A stretch of 64,000 nt of DNA from Populus alba. Lineage: Eukaryota > Streptophyta > Magnoliopsida > Malpighiales > Salicaceae. Under the pieces are notes generated by a model, which was not told where the DNA came from, ran no database searches, and saw only the letters and a list, made by a program, of their open reading frames with translations. The stretch covers positions 7,501 to 71,500 of the forward strand of contig NC_133289.1 of assembly GCF_005239225.2 (NCBI RefSeq), written 5' to 3'. Below are positions 35,161-48,800 of the stretch, piece by piece (within the stretch, counting starts at the first letter, position 1; every line of letters starts with the position of its first letter). The translations under genes and the position numbers were made by a program.

Positions 35161-36198
35161 AAAACTAGTAATGAAAGTACTATTTCAAAAATTAATGGCA
35201 TGAAACTAGTAATGAAAGTACTAGTAATGAAACTTGTTTTTCGTTTCATAGAAAAGCCTTAACTTGCTTTCGGTTACCTGCATTTTAAACATAAATTATT
35301 CTGAGTCCCAACAACAATAAATTACATTTAATAATTAACCAAACAATTTATTTAGTGAGTTTAGGTGAAACACAGATGCTGCCTAAATACAAATAGGCTA
35401 CAGGGACACGAGCCTCACGAGACTGGAGGTTGACATTTTATTTATCAATCCTTGCTTGACATTTGAAACACGGTTGGTTTCTTTTTGAAATATAATGGAC
35501 TAGATTTTTTAAACAAAAAAATATCAATTTCCTTAATGCTAAAAAAGTATAGAGCTATATTTTTTAAAATTTCCTTAAACTATCAAATGTGAGATAATAA
35601 AGGTAAGTATAAAATCAAATGAAAATTACACGCAACAAAAATAATAAGTGAAGTTGCGCACCAAACTTATGTAATGCGTATTAAAAAAATAAATATATCA
35701 TTTGAAAAGGTAAATTCTCAAATTTCCCTGGAGCAAGCGGCCGGGACGACACAAGCCTTGCCTTGGTCATGCTTTGAGTGTTTGGAATTCCAGTTGAAAA
35801 TAAATTTTCTTGAAAATATATTTGATTTTTTTTAATATTACCACATCATAATCATACAAAAAACTATAAAAAACATCAATTTAATATTTTTTTCAAATAA
35901 AAAATACTTTAAAAAAGCATTGAAATCTGTATCAAACAGCCCGTTCTATATATATAACAGCTTTACTATATAAATTTAGTAAAGCTCTCGTATGCCCCAT
36001 GCCCTTCTCTCCAACTTCTTCCCTCTCACACCACGCCACCCGACATTATTTCACAACAAGAAACTATAACAGTAGAAAGTCCTTTCTCAATTTCTTCTCT
36101 GCTGCAGAGTAACATGAGGTATGTGACCATCATCATGTACATTATTGTCAGACCTAGCATCCTCATGTTCATAGGAAATTGCAGATGCAGACTGATAA
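35161..36198. other. Spacer and 3' UTR side of the WD40 gene
   Basis: Immediately after the viral relic a short direct repeat, ACTAGTAATGAAAGTACT, occurs at about 35163 and 35205. The rest is AT-rich. About 35990-36198 is the likely 3' UTR of the minus-strand WD40 gene. Open frames over 36026-36434 on the minus strand are shadows of its last exon in other frames. Confidence 0.55.
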
Positions 36199-39100
36199 TC
36201 ACATGAGGGAGTCGACATATGAGTAACTCCTGCGTCGGTTGTACTGAAGTAGGCTTCCATAGGTGCGATCCCACACTCCAATGAAGAGGGATTCTGTATC
36301 AGGGCTAAAAGACACACCAGATATCTCCCCAAAAAAGTCGATCTCCTGCTCTTTCTCAAACCCATTCTTCGCGTCATAGACATGCACAAAGTCTGCTGGC
36401 TCTGCCATTGACATGAACTGCCCATCAGATGCAAAACGAATTGATCTAATGGCTCCTAGATTGCCCTTCAGCACAGCAACAGACTTTGACAAGTTCCGAG
36501 CATCCCAAATACGACAGGTTTTGTCTTGGTTCCCCGTGGCAAAAATGCGGCCGTCAGGATGCCAAGCAGATGCAAATGAGAAATCCACGTGCCCACATAA
36601 AGACATAATGGGCTGCAATAATAAGGACGTCAAATTAGATGAAGCTGCCCGCATCCGAGAATGCAAACAGGTCTGTTGAGCTCTAAGAACAAAGGATTCA
36701 ACAACAATAATAATAAAAATGTTTTAACAAATGCAGCAGGCTACCTTTCCTGTTTGAGAATCCACCAGTATCCCGTCAGGATTGTCACCGACAATGACAA
36801 GAAGCTTACCATCAGGACTCAATGAGGTGTGCTGTCAACAGAAGCAACATATTAATACATTGAAGGAGAGCATGTGACACATTAATATGAGCAATACATG
36901 CTCATTCAGTAAATAAAAATCTCAAATCAGCCAATCCTTTAGATCAAATCTGGGGAAAGCATCCAGAGATGTGCACTCAGAACAACAAAACATAACAACC
37001 CAAAGGCCCGGATGCAATAGACACTTACGGACGCATGAGTGCACATGCACTCAAATGTATATCACAATCCCAAATGAGAAGCATGACTTCTTTTTACACT
37101 AGTATCATACAAAGTAAATAAAAAACCATACATGTATGTTCACAAAGTGAGGAGGTGAGATCGTAATTTTTATATCACAATCCCACCCCTCCCTTTTTTG
37201 GCATCCTAATTTATTTTTCCTTAAAGGCATAATCAATCTTGTGAAATATTTAGTATATCTATCTCCTTTTTTTAATCACAAAACTCCATATTTATCTCCA
37301 TTTAATCTCTTCCATCAAAACCTTTTTACCATTGTTCCCATGTATCAGATCAGCTTTCTTCTTCGCACCATCAAGATCCAAGATTACTTATTTCTCCTTC
37401 AATCTTTGAACCTCCCTCCCTTTTTCCCACAAACTTATTGATTCCATGCCTACAATTTCTTTTTGAAAAATATCCTGAACTACCCTTGCATTTTGTCTAG
37501 GTTCACTAGATCCAATGAAACTATAAGTTCCCCTAGCTACACAAGCCTTCCACCAGCTCCTATTGAGCTCCAAAAAACCTTCCTTCATCAACAACATACT
37601 CCCAAAGCAAAAGGGGAACTTCCCAAATCTAAGACCCTTTTGGAACTCGTTTCGGGAAATTGGTTACTGGAAGAAAGAGAAAAGAGCTTAAACCATGATG
37701 AAGGCTAGCTGGCAGTAATGGAACAAGGTGCAATCAAAGCACATGAATGTGAAAGATTAAAAGGTGGGAGAAGGTGGAAGGACAATCTGGAGTGAGGACA
37801 ACCTGGAGCATCTGTTACAATAACATGATTATGGGGGCACTTAAAATTTATAATTAGGCTCAAATGTTTACATTCACAGAAGGAATACTTACATTCACAG
37901 GCCAATCAAAGCAGAAATGCTTAGTTTGCTGAAATCTCTCCATGTCAAAGTTTCTCACTCCACTGTCATTATTTGAAGCCATGAAATGAACTGCACCACT
38001 GCACAGCGTTTGCTTCAAGTCAGATAGAATTAACAAATGGCACTGTCCCTTGACCAACATCTAAAGTAAAAAATGTGCAAAGAAGTGGAAGTAATGAAGA
38101 ACCTGGGACATTCATAAATCTCAATTGCATTTGTGATGGCATTATCATCATAGGTCGTTCTGGAGCAGAAGCTAACACCTGGTCGATCCAAATACTGCAT
38201 CCTCAACAAGCAAGCAAACAACTCATTGGCCATTATATACAACATTCTTTCAGAAATAACCAAAAATACTCAACACATCGTAAACATCACAATCGCAACA
38301 GAAATGGCTATGGTAAGTTGGTTAATTACTTACGACTTTCATTTATATGCACCATGACCACCAATCAGAACAAGCACAAAAAAGTATGTATGGGCATAAC
38401 AATAGAGAAAAGTTGGCAGATATATCAGACTTCTACATTTTCAGTCCATTCAATCAAGAAATTCTTTTTCTGATGAAAATGATTATTGAATAATACAATG
38501 CAACTTAAAAGTACTTACAGATGAAAAAGATTACCTTGCAAATTAGTTCTCCCTGGAACCCCCCAGCAATCAACAACCTATCCTTTACTGCCAGTGTACT
38601 AACTTGAGTTTGTGTGAATCCTTCTAAGAGGCTTCCCGGGTGTTTCTATCATACAAAGAAGTTATTACCGCAACTTCAAAAAGAAAGAAACAAAAGCATT
38701 TGACTATATTGTGGGATGTTATATTGTAAGACATCAAAAGATTTATATACCTCACAAGGTGCCACATGCCCAGAAACATTAAGGACTTCATTTTTTTTGC
38801 AACTTAATGATGACCAGTGAACGATGGAGTAATGTGACATGAGGTAGACATCATGCTTTGATGTTGACCAAACCAAGTTTCGCAACTGCAATGCCAAAAC
38901 AACAGTTTTCAAATACATAAAGTAGCCTTTTGAACAATATTCTTTAAAACCTTTGCATTTTTAGTTTTTTCCGCATTCAAAACACTTCAAATGATCAAAA
39001 GTCTCTAAATTAGTTGACATCTAGCTCCTTTCTTCAATTCTTTGCATACTTTTAAAATCTTAGCTTCCCAAAAAGTCTACAAGATTGGCTCCTAAGATAC

Positions 39101-40076
39101 CGAAGTTCCAATAAATCCTGAGTTGCCAATCATTAGCTAATGTCTCAATACTATGTCCTTAAATCATCTCATCTCAGGCTTAAAGATGGAATCCATCAAC
39201 ATCTCACCACCATCCAGCACCCCCCCCCAACCCACCAACACATGGAGATCAGACATCATGATCATGTAAGAAAGAAAATCTTAAAGTGGATCATACAACT
39301 AAAAAGTAATTCAATTCAAGCTGATGGGACAAAAATATCAGCATACTTGGAAATGAAGGATTGTAGATTTCACTGATCTGGTGTTGTGCCAGAACTCATA
39401 AAACATCCCCCCTTTCTTAATAGGTTCGCATTCCTGGAGACGGTTAAAATAAAAGCAAGTGAGAAAGAAGGGTCAACTGTATCTAGTAGTCCAATAACAC
39501 CACAAACTAGGGAGAAAATAGATTCTACCTTCTCTGAACTTTCTCCTGATTGAGGTACGTTTTCATAGTTCTTGTACTGCTCTAACCTAGTTTGTCGGTA
39601 CTTCTCTCGAGAAATGCTCAATCTTTCCCAAGGAATTCCCTGGATATCCTTTCCCTTCCGAGCATCTGCAGCAGATGTATCCGTTATCTTATTATCCTGC
39701 ATAACCAACAACCCACCCCCACCCAAGGGCCAAATGAAAAAAGAACAGAAAGGTCACAAACAGGATCTGTCAATAAAACTGATAGTAAATAAATAAATAA
39801 ACAACATATTTTTCATCACATCAAAAGCAAGAGTGCCAGATGATGTAATGGACTACAAAAGACCCATTCCACATTAATGGCAAAAATAACAAAAAAAAAA
39901 GTGGAAACTGATGTATGAATTGAACAAACCAAATGATCATATTCATCATCATCATCATCATCCTCTGACTCTGAATCAGCCATGAATCTGCCATGAAAAT
40001 AGACATCATCATCTACTTCTGCGATCTCATAGTCATCAACCACGTGATCCATTTCATCCCCTTGGTACTGGGACAT
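36199..40076 (-). CDS. WD40-repeat protein (C2A9.03-like family)
   Basis: Nine coding exons are 39930-40076, 39529-39696, 39347-39433, 38751-38885, 38535-38645, 38103-38194, 37893-37998, 36745-36831 and 36199-36612. They join in frame to 448 residues. The N-terminus is strongly acidic (DSESEDDDDDDEYDHL) and is followed by the conserved block KGKDIQGIPWERLSISREKY. WD repeats follow: TQVSTLAVKDRLLIAGGFQG, HVDFSFASAWHPDGRIFATG with the WD motif CRIWDARN, and RSIRFASDGQFMSMAE. The end is FSPDTESLFIGVWDRTYGSL. Plant members are annotated as uncharacterised WD proteins related to a fission-yeast protein, so no precise function is known. The propeller is presumed to scaffold protein contacts. All introns are GT-AG; the one at 36832-37892 is over 1 kb. 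Confidence 0.92.
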
Positions 40077-41393
40077 AACCGATGATCAAATTTATCGCTG
40101 AGCCAACAGAAATTAAGGAGAAGGAAATCATGATTCTAAATTATATTTATTCCTCTTTAACAAATGGACTCAGCACATAAATGATAGTACTCTTATACAT
40201 GCACCAAAGTGAACCACTAAAAAGGAAATACAGTAAAATTATTGCAACTGAAAAAAAAAACTTCAACCATTTAGATTCTTTAGACTGCTCTTTATGCTTC
40301 CCATTAACAGCCTCCGATACACTCCCTCAACTTACGAGCAAACTCCTTTGAATCCAACAAACTTAAGGAAGAAAAATCCCAACTCGGGGAATCTTAAGAA
40401 CTTGTCAAAACCTGAACTGAATATGAACAATCTCATTTGCCTAGAAAAGCTGCATCCAAAATCTATCTCAAAATGACAACTCTCTTGAAAGAAGGAGGAG
40501 TTCTTCGAAATATACACAAAGCCCATCGGACAATGAGTAAAGAAGTCTCAAGTACTTAAAAGACCAAATAACCAGAGCATTTACACTCGCATTTTGCTGC
40601 CCAAAATTACATAGAACTAATATATCACATGTATATGCAGCATCCAATTAGAAGCAAAACAATTAATAAAAGACCTATCAGTGCTGAATTACCGCTAACC
40701 TTTTAAAGGGTTTATTTTGCGGTGGGAAAACGAAAAAATGCAGATTGTTGGTATGAGATCTCTTCGGATTAAGATGTGATCTGCGTCTGACTCAATCGAA
40801 CCTTCTGCAACAATATCGCATCCAAAAAAGGGGGAAAAAAACAAAAGTAGGGGAGGCAGGGTCAGTACTTATAAATAGTAATTGCAATTGCCCACCAAAA
40901 ACCAAAACCATCTTATGGTAATATCAAATCATCAAAGGTCATGTTCACTTACCATCATCATTGTACGAAGAAGGGAAGAAGGGGGAGGCCTAGCTAAAAT
41001 AGACAGGCGAAGGGAGAGTGAGACGCACCAGTCAGAGAGTTAAATAATAGCATCTTACATTTATGCCCCCGACAATTGAGAGGAAAAAGATCAAGACTTT
41101 ATGATTACCAAAGGAAGGTAAAACTTGCCCTTATCCCAATCTTCCTAGTAGTAAAGTAACTGGGCTTGCTAGGTTTCATTGTATGTCTTGTTTTAGGGGA
41201 AGCGAAGCTAAAAAGGCCTCATCCATATCATATGATCTGGGCCATCTCATCTGTAAAACTAAAACTCCTTCATTCTCCACAGACTACAGGGTTGATGAAT
41301 TAATGTAATGTTACTCCTCGAATTCCAAAGCAGATTAGTATTTCTCGGAAAGTAGAAGAGCAAGTGAACTGGATTGAAGTGAAGGGAAGGGAG
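40077..41393. promoter_or_regulatory. Divergent intergenic region between WD40 and SixA-like genes
   Basis: Both genes start outward from this 1.3 kb stretch, so their promoters and leaders share it. The half near 40077-40870 may include a leader intron of the WD40 gene. About 40980-41060 is GA-rich, which suits a plant transcription start region. No single TATA box stands out. Short open frames (40294-40526) lack support. Confidence 0.45.
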
Positions 41394-44009
41394 ATGAATG
41401 CGAATACAACACTCACTCTAACCAACATTACCACTAGCATAAAAAACCCGTTAATGTTGACGATGAAGTTTTGTCCTTGTCCTTGCCCTTCCCCAACACC
41501 ACCACCACCACCGTCTCCCATTTCTTCAATCAGGTCTAGCTGCCGCCGCCGCCGAACAAGGTCCTTGCAACCCAGCATGGTCATACAAGACACATCTACT
41601 ACCGCCGCCTCCGCCGTGTCTGATGCTGATACTGATACTGATTCACTATCCGTTTCCCGTCGCCTTATTTTGCTTCGTCATGCTAAGAGCTCCTGGGATG
41701 ACCGTTCACTTCGAGGTCTCTCTCTCTTTCTCTCTCACCCACTATCTACAAATGATAAATAATTATCTGCTCTTAACAATCCCATTTTGCTTCTCATTGA
41801 TTTCTTTAGTCTTAAACATAAACCGGCCAGTTAATCTTCTGTTTGCTATATCTATGAATCTCTTCCTAATTGTGTTAATAAAAAAAAATAGATCATGACC
41901 GGCCACTGAGTAAAAGCGGAGAGCTTGATGCTGCCAAAGTCTCTCAAAAGCTCCAACATTTGGGCTGGATACCTCAACTTATTTTGTCTAGGTGGGTTTC
42001 TCATATCTTTCATTTTTCTTCTTCCTCCACCCTAACAACATACTAATACATACTTCAACAATTAATGATATTCATACTCAGTAAAAAATGACTGATGACA
42101 GTGATGCATTGCGAACCAAGGAAACACTTAAAATAATGCAGCAACAAGTACCAGACTTTTTGGATGCAGAGGTTCATTTCATTTCAAGTTTCTATTCTAT
42201 TGCAGCTATGGATGGTCAGACTGCCGACCATCTTCAGCAAGCTATCTGCAATTACTCAAGGGATGACATTCTTACTGTCATGTGAGTCAATTTCTTTGCT
42301 GTTAATACTCCCTTCACTTTCACCCCAAGGATTAGCTAACACTTGTGTACTGCCGCATTTTTTGGCTGCCAATTGCCTTCTTTAAAGTTTCTTTCTTCTG
42401 TCGGAAGATCAATTTAGTCCTGTTTCTTTCTCAATTTCAATGCAATTTGTATATTAAATAAGTGTGCTACACTCTCTTAATAACAAGTTGGCAATATGAT
42501 TTGGAAAAAGTTTCTTCCATTGGTTAGAAGATAAATTCGTTAGTCTTGTTTCTTTGATTTTCTCAATATTCTAAATGCGATTTGAATGCATTTTGTAATC
42601 TATCCTGCCAAGAAACAAATAAAGATGATGATTTTCTTAAACGTCGACGCTGTGGAGTTAATTGACTCATGCCTGGCATATTGAGAATTGGCTATAGAGA
42701 AGACAAAAAAAGGAAAGAAAAGAAGAAATGGAGTGTGCTAAGAAATTGTGGCTTTAGGCATTTTGATTGAATGCTGTTTGCACCTTAAATCTCATTGCCT
42801 TGTTTATCTCTGGAACAAACTGGGATTATAGAAAGTTGGAAAAACTATGCTGATTCTTAGTCAATTAAACAGGTGCATGGGGCATAATAAGGGGTGGGAG
42901 GAGGCTGCCTCTATGTTCTCTGGTGCCTCCATAGAGCTAAATACATGCAATGCTGCTTTGCTTGAAGCTGCTGGGAAATCCTGGGCAGAGGTTAGACTCG
43001 CTCCTTTTCTTTTCGTGCCTGGTAGCCATCAGTTCAGTGACCTTCTCATTCTATGCGTCAAAGCAATGCAAAATTGGAAAGCTTTCTGATTGATGCTATA
43101 TATATCCTATTCATGGGCTATAATTGCTAAAGATTAGCCGTCTCCTTTCAGAATAACACCTTGAGATTATCCTACCATGATTATCGTGGCCCTTGCAAGA
43201 CATGCTTATCTATGCTTAATGTCCTCATCCAAACCTCTTTCTGGGACATAATTGTTGGCCGCATTAGTCATCTCTTCTCAAAGTACTGATTTAACCAAGA
43301 TTACGCTATTCTCAATTCTCTTAACCCCTATAGTTTTAAGCCCTTCTCAGCAATAGTGCCCACCCCATTTATGCTCCTATTATTCTCAGTATACCCAACT
43401 ATTTTATGATGCTTGATGATTTTGGTAGTCAAAGTTTCAATATAACCTTTAAACTTGCACTTCAAATGTGAGTTTGCTGGCTTACTGCCCTTCATCCTGC
43501 TATCAAATAAGCAATGCCCCCTAGAAAATATTTAGTTCCTGCATATGTATTGGCAGTGCTTTAGAACATTGGTTCTTGCAAGTGTCCTCTTTCCATGGTT
43601 AGCAGATAGATAGGAATGTTTCTAAGTAATGAAAGTATGAATTTAGATATGGAGTTCTATTAAATTGAGACTTAAAAACTGCAGAAAAAAGCATGTTTTA
43701 GGTGGAGGCAGATGGAGCAGAATTATTGATGCTTTTACCTGTTACAGGGTTCAAGAAATTAGTAGTGGTCTAATGAACTAAGAAATGGCTGGGGAGGGGC
43801 CGTAAAGTTTGAGAATTGTTGCTTGCCAGTGCTATATATGGTTCAATTACATAAGGTGAAACTGTTGCTGTTTTTTTTTTTTAAAAAAAAAATATTCATT
43901 TATCTTAGCCTGATCTGATGTCTTACACTCTCAGGCATTTGCTTCCGCGGGACTTGGTGGGTGGAAGCTTCAGGACATTGTAAAACCAAGTGATAGCCCA
44001 GAACGTTGA
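41394..44009 (+). CDS. SixA-like histidine phosphatase (phosphoglycerate mutase family)
   Basis: Five coding exons, 41394-41715, 41892-41991, 42102-42281, 42873-42990 and 43935-44009, give 264 residues. The first ATG (41394) is chosen over an upstream GTG in frame. Residues 1-88 are rich in Ser, Thr, Pro and Arg without acidic residues at the very start, as in a plastid or mitochondrial transit peptide (inference). The catalytic RHG-type motif LILLRHAKSSW lies at 91-101 (His96 would be phosphorylated). It is followed by DHDRPLSKSGELDAAKVSQKL and LILSSDALRTKETL, as in SixA phosphohistidine phosphatases. A second core histidine is in MCMGHNKGWEE. The protein is probably a phosphatase with an unknown substrate, close to Arabidopsis At3g52155 as I remember. 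Introns are GT-AG. Confidence 0.9.
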
Positions 44010-45335
44010 CATCCAACCCTCCTCTCAAAAAGAAACAAGATCCTGCCTTTGGGTTCATGATGATAAAAAAATCTACTCCTTATGGGCTGAACCAAATATG
44101 CCCTCCTCTTTTAATTATTCATGACCTTTGGTGCAGTTTGAGAAGACAATATCATCCCCCGACCCAAGAAACCTTCTACAATTCCGTGAAAAGATGGAAA
44201 GCAATGATGTGTCACTGGAGATGTGTACGGATATACAAGAGAAACATCTAGAGCAATTATTAAAAGAAAAAAAATTTAAAGGATTTCTGTTGATCTGATA
44301 TGTGTCCATCTCTGTATTGTATAATGTTGTTTATGAAATGACAAATCAGATGTGGACTGTATTCGTATATAATGCTAATCTGATTCTTACTACACTGAAG
44401 TGCCCACGTAAATGGGGACACCAAACCAAACAGTGAAAGGATAGGCGTCATTCGTTAGCATCAAGGGGACCTTGGGAGCTCTCATGCTCATGGGTGCCAA
44501 AACAAAGTGATGGTGATTGCAGGCTGAGTTTGTTTGACTTGGATTTACATTATTACGTTAGATCTGTGCCTTCATGATGCTTAACCAAAAACTAAATGCC
44601 AGTTAGAGGAGGTAAACTGAATTTGGGGATCATCTAGGATTGTAAGAAAAGAGGTATCTGATGAAACGTAACATTGGAGTCGCTGGCAGCTTTAACTGGG
44701 GACCGTATGTATGATAAAACCTAAATTATACTTTAGCTTAGATTGGATGACTTGTGAAGGGCAAGGGAGCTGGTCCTAGATGGGAAAAATCCCTTTTCAA
44801 TTCAACCCCATTCTTATGCCATACATGCTAGATTGGAGATATGCATAAATAAATCCATGTTTCTACCCCACCAAGAACATAGATTTCTTGTTCAAAAGCT
44901 CGGAAATTTGTTGTTGCTATTTTATTATTACTATTTCTTTATTAAAATTTGAAACACCACCAGCGCACTTACTGTAGTAGTATGATCTAACAATATTGTA
45001 GTTGTCTGTGGTGTACTAAGACAACGTAACAAAAAACAAAAAAAGAGAGCAAAATGGGGGAAGGAAGGAAGGTGATGAGAATGGTCAGTTGGTTAGCTGT
45101 CCAAGAAAACAAGAAGTAAAGAAATAAAATAACTAATCATACAACAAATACTACAACAACAGAATAACGTTGTCATTGGAGGAGCATCGGTAAAGGTAGG
45201 AAGGAAGGAGACACGCAGTGTCCGGCGACGACCCAACCACATCCCACGCAGCAAGCAACGAGGTCAAAACACTCCTCCTCCTCCTCCTTCTTTATGGCTC
45301 TCTTTAATCTACATTTTTGTTGTTGGTAAAGACGT

Positions 45336-45378
<43 letters not shown>

Positions 45379-45853
45379 GTCTAAAGGAAACCCTTTCTCA
45401 TCAAGTTTTCATTTTTTTCGTCTTTTACCTGGTCATGTAGGAATAGGTGTTTGTTGTTTGATGTCTTTAATGTTCTAAGATCTGAATTTGGTGTTCTTTT
45501 TTCCGTTCTCCTTTGCAAGGACGATGAGTTGGCTCAACTAGTTGAAGAATTTAAATTCTATTTTTCCAGGTTTTAAAGGCCAACACTCCTTCCTTTTGAG
45601 ATCCCCTGATAAACTTTTCCTTTCCTTTTCTCTTGCTTTCTGTTTTTCCTCACTGTCACAGTCTCTTACTCCTAAAAAAAAAACCCTGAAAGTGGCATGG
45701 GGTAAAATAGACAAGTAAATGGGTGGTTGAGTTCGGATTCTCATCATCATTCACTTGCTCGCTCACTGACTTTGGCTCAAGTTTGCTACATTTTTGGAGG
45801 GGAGGATATACTTTTGGATATGCCCAATTAGAAACCAAGTTTAGTTCTATGAT
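44010..45853. promoter_or_regulatory. SixA-like 3' UTR, spacer and hydrolase promoter/leader
   Basis: The first about 330 bp are 3' UTR-like. From about 45180 the sequence becomes pyrimidine-rich and includes a (CT)n tract of about 37 bp (45339-45375), common in plant 5' leaders. CTCAAG|GTCTAA just after it could be a leader splice donor, with the coding exon starting at 45854. No other gene was recognised. Confidence 0.5.
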
Positions 45854-48800
45854 ATGATTGGTCAGTTCATCAATTTTGTAATTCGCCCTCCCAGGTACCC
45901 TTCTTTGCTTACTATTTCTGTTTACTTTTTTACCTTTAATCAAAATATGCTTCTTCTTGTCATTGATGATGTATTTGGCTGAGCTCCATATATTCTTGTA
46001 CAGGGCGGATTATAACCCAGATCAGTATTTATGGGAGAATGATTTCACTCTTGCTGGTAAAGCATACAAGAGACGAGACTTGGAGGCAAGTATGGGCATC
46101 ATTAGTTCACACTAATTTTCACTTTTATCGTTTCTATTTACTGCCATTTTTAACTTTATGTCTTTAATTGCTTGCAGCTTACCAATGCAAGGGGTCATAC
46201 CTTGCGATGCAGCCATTACCTGCCTTCACCTTTCCCTGAAGATACTCCCCTTCCTTGCGTTATATACTGCCATGGAAACAGGTAGGCAACAATCATTCTG
46301 ACAGTTCCATGTAGTTTTGTTTCCGTATAGTCTCATCACTCGGCTTAAATAAGCCTTAGTTCCAAACTAATTAGGTAGGCTACATGGATCTCCTTTTTTG
46401 GTTCGTTATATTCTGTATATGATCAAATTTTCTATAAAAATGTTGTAATTAGTTTTCATTTTTGGCCAAATCTATTATTTGCTTCTGTTTCAAATCAAAT
46501 CACATATGCATTCATAGATAATTCTCTAGACCATTACCTTATCGCTATTCATTTCAGTATAATATATTTTTAAGTCTATACTCTGGTTTTCCATTCTACA
46601 TACATTTCTTTCAGTGACTTCATTGACCAGAGGCAAGCCATGTTGGCTCTCTTCCCAGCCATCATATCCACTGACTTTGTTCACTTTCTTGTCAAAGATC
46701 TGGTATTTCATGTCCCGAAACCAATCCTGCTCTCCAGCTAGGTTCCTTACCCGCACCTCTCCACTAATAAATGAGAACCATTTTCTATTTCTCACCACAT
46801 TTAGGCACCAATGTGGCTTTTTTTTTTTTTATTAACACCCAGCACCATAGCCTACTTTTCACAACATCAGGAATCTGATGCAATGCATCACTAGGGTTCT
46901 GTGACATCTACATCCATATGTTGAAAGTGGTTTTACATTTGCTGTCATTGTATTAAAAGTCTTCTCCTTTATCCTGGTTTGGGATTCAGGTGCTCGATTT
47001 CAACATCACAGTCAGCTTGGGCTTAGTTATAAAATCTAGATCTGCAGTGAAATGTACTATATGTATATATAACAGTGCATTGTGTTTCCTCGTCCTTTCC
47101 CTAAATTAGTAATTGTTAGATAGTGCACAAGGGCAGAAAACTTACTCAATTACCAACTTGCACAAAAATGCAGCGGATGTAGAGCAGATGCAAATGAGGC
47201 TGCTGTAATTCTTCTTCCATCAAATATCACTGTTTTTGCTCTTGATTTTTCGGGTTCTGGCTTATCTGATGGTGATTATGTGAGCCTTGGTTGGCATGAG
47301 GTACGTCCCTTCTCTATTAAGTCCTTATGTAACTTGGCCTCTCTCATTTTCTGTATGCCATCTTTTCCCCTATGACAGAGAGATGACCTCAAAGTAGTGG
47401 TCTCGTATCTAAGAAGCAACAAACAAATATCATGTATAGGCCTGTGGGGACGATCCATGGGTGCAGTCACTAGGTACCTTTTTTATTTGTATAATTGAGA
47501 TGATAAATACCTTTTTAAGGACACTTGACACAACTGATAAGTGGTTGTTCTGTAATATTATTCAGCCTTCTCTATGGAGCAGAAGACCCATCCATAGCTG
47601 GAATGGTGCTGGATAGTGCCTTTGCAAATTTATTTGATCTAATGATGGAACTCGTTGATGTATACAAAATCAGGCTTCCAAAATTTACTGTATGGATCTG
47701 TCTCTCTATCTTTTGTTTTGTGCCTTACTGTTGGAAGCTCTTGCACTTGTCCTTACACCAATACTTTTGATATATTGTTTTGTTTGGTTTAGTCTGTTGA
47801 TCCTTCTGTTACTTCTGCAATTTATTGGTGTTAGTCTTGTAATTTGCATTTCCTTTTGATTTGGATAACTATATGCAGCATTTTCAATGATCAATCTCCA
47901 AGTTATAAATACTGCATACTATGTTTGTAACCATGTATTTGACTAGGTTTCTAAACCTTGAGTGTTTATTCTGTTATTTTCCTTACCATTTGTGTCTTTG
48001 AGGATTTCTCTAGTGTGACCTCAGGTAATTTTTGGGGTTTGGATGCTGTTAGTTTCATCTTTGTTAATCATATATAACCAATCTGGAAATATGAGGTTAT
48101 TTGGAGTTTCAAAACTTGTTTTTATTTCCCTTAATGTCTGGCATATACAAATGTAACTTTTTTAAACATTTTATTGCAATCAGGTTAAGATGGCAGTACA
48201 GTACATGCGATGGGTGATTCAGAAGAAGGCAAAATTTGATATTATGGATCTTAACTGCCTAAAGGTTTGTCTTTGTTTCTTAGACCATTAGATGTTGAGA
48301 TCATACCATCATACTATTGCTCTTATAGTACGCCCACCAAAAAAAAAAAAAACAATGCCTAATTTTTGGGATTGTATGCGACTTATTTGCATCAGATATA
48401 TTATTTCCACGTTCACACACCCATTTTTCAGTAATATGTTGCGTTCTTTATTTCCTGGATGATATAAAGGCATTAATGCCTTTTGATTCTCACAGGTAGC
48501 ACCCAAAACATTCATTCCTGCTCTATTTGGGCATGCCAATGAGGACAAATTCATTCAACCCTGCCATGCCGACCTCATCTTTAACTCCTATGCAGTAATT
48601 ATCATTCCAAATTTCTTATCCTTCTATAACCATATTGGCTCATTTTGACAAATTAACAAAGTTTCAATCTTTTGCAGGGGGATAAGAACATGATAAAATT
48701 TGATGGCGATCACAACTCTTCTCGACCACAGTTTTATTATGACTCGGTATCCATTTTCTTCTTCAATGTCCTTCACCCTCCTCAAACTTCAGCTTCTTCA

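Noticed and set aside
36026..36434. Alternative C-terminal frames at the end of the WD40 gene
   Set aside because: The exon frame ending in GVWDRTYGSLLQ fits the family end as I recall it. The other frames are shadows, although one is open to the 3' UTR.
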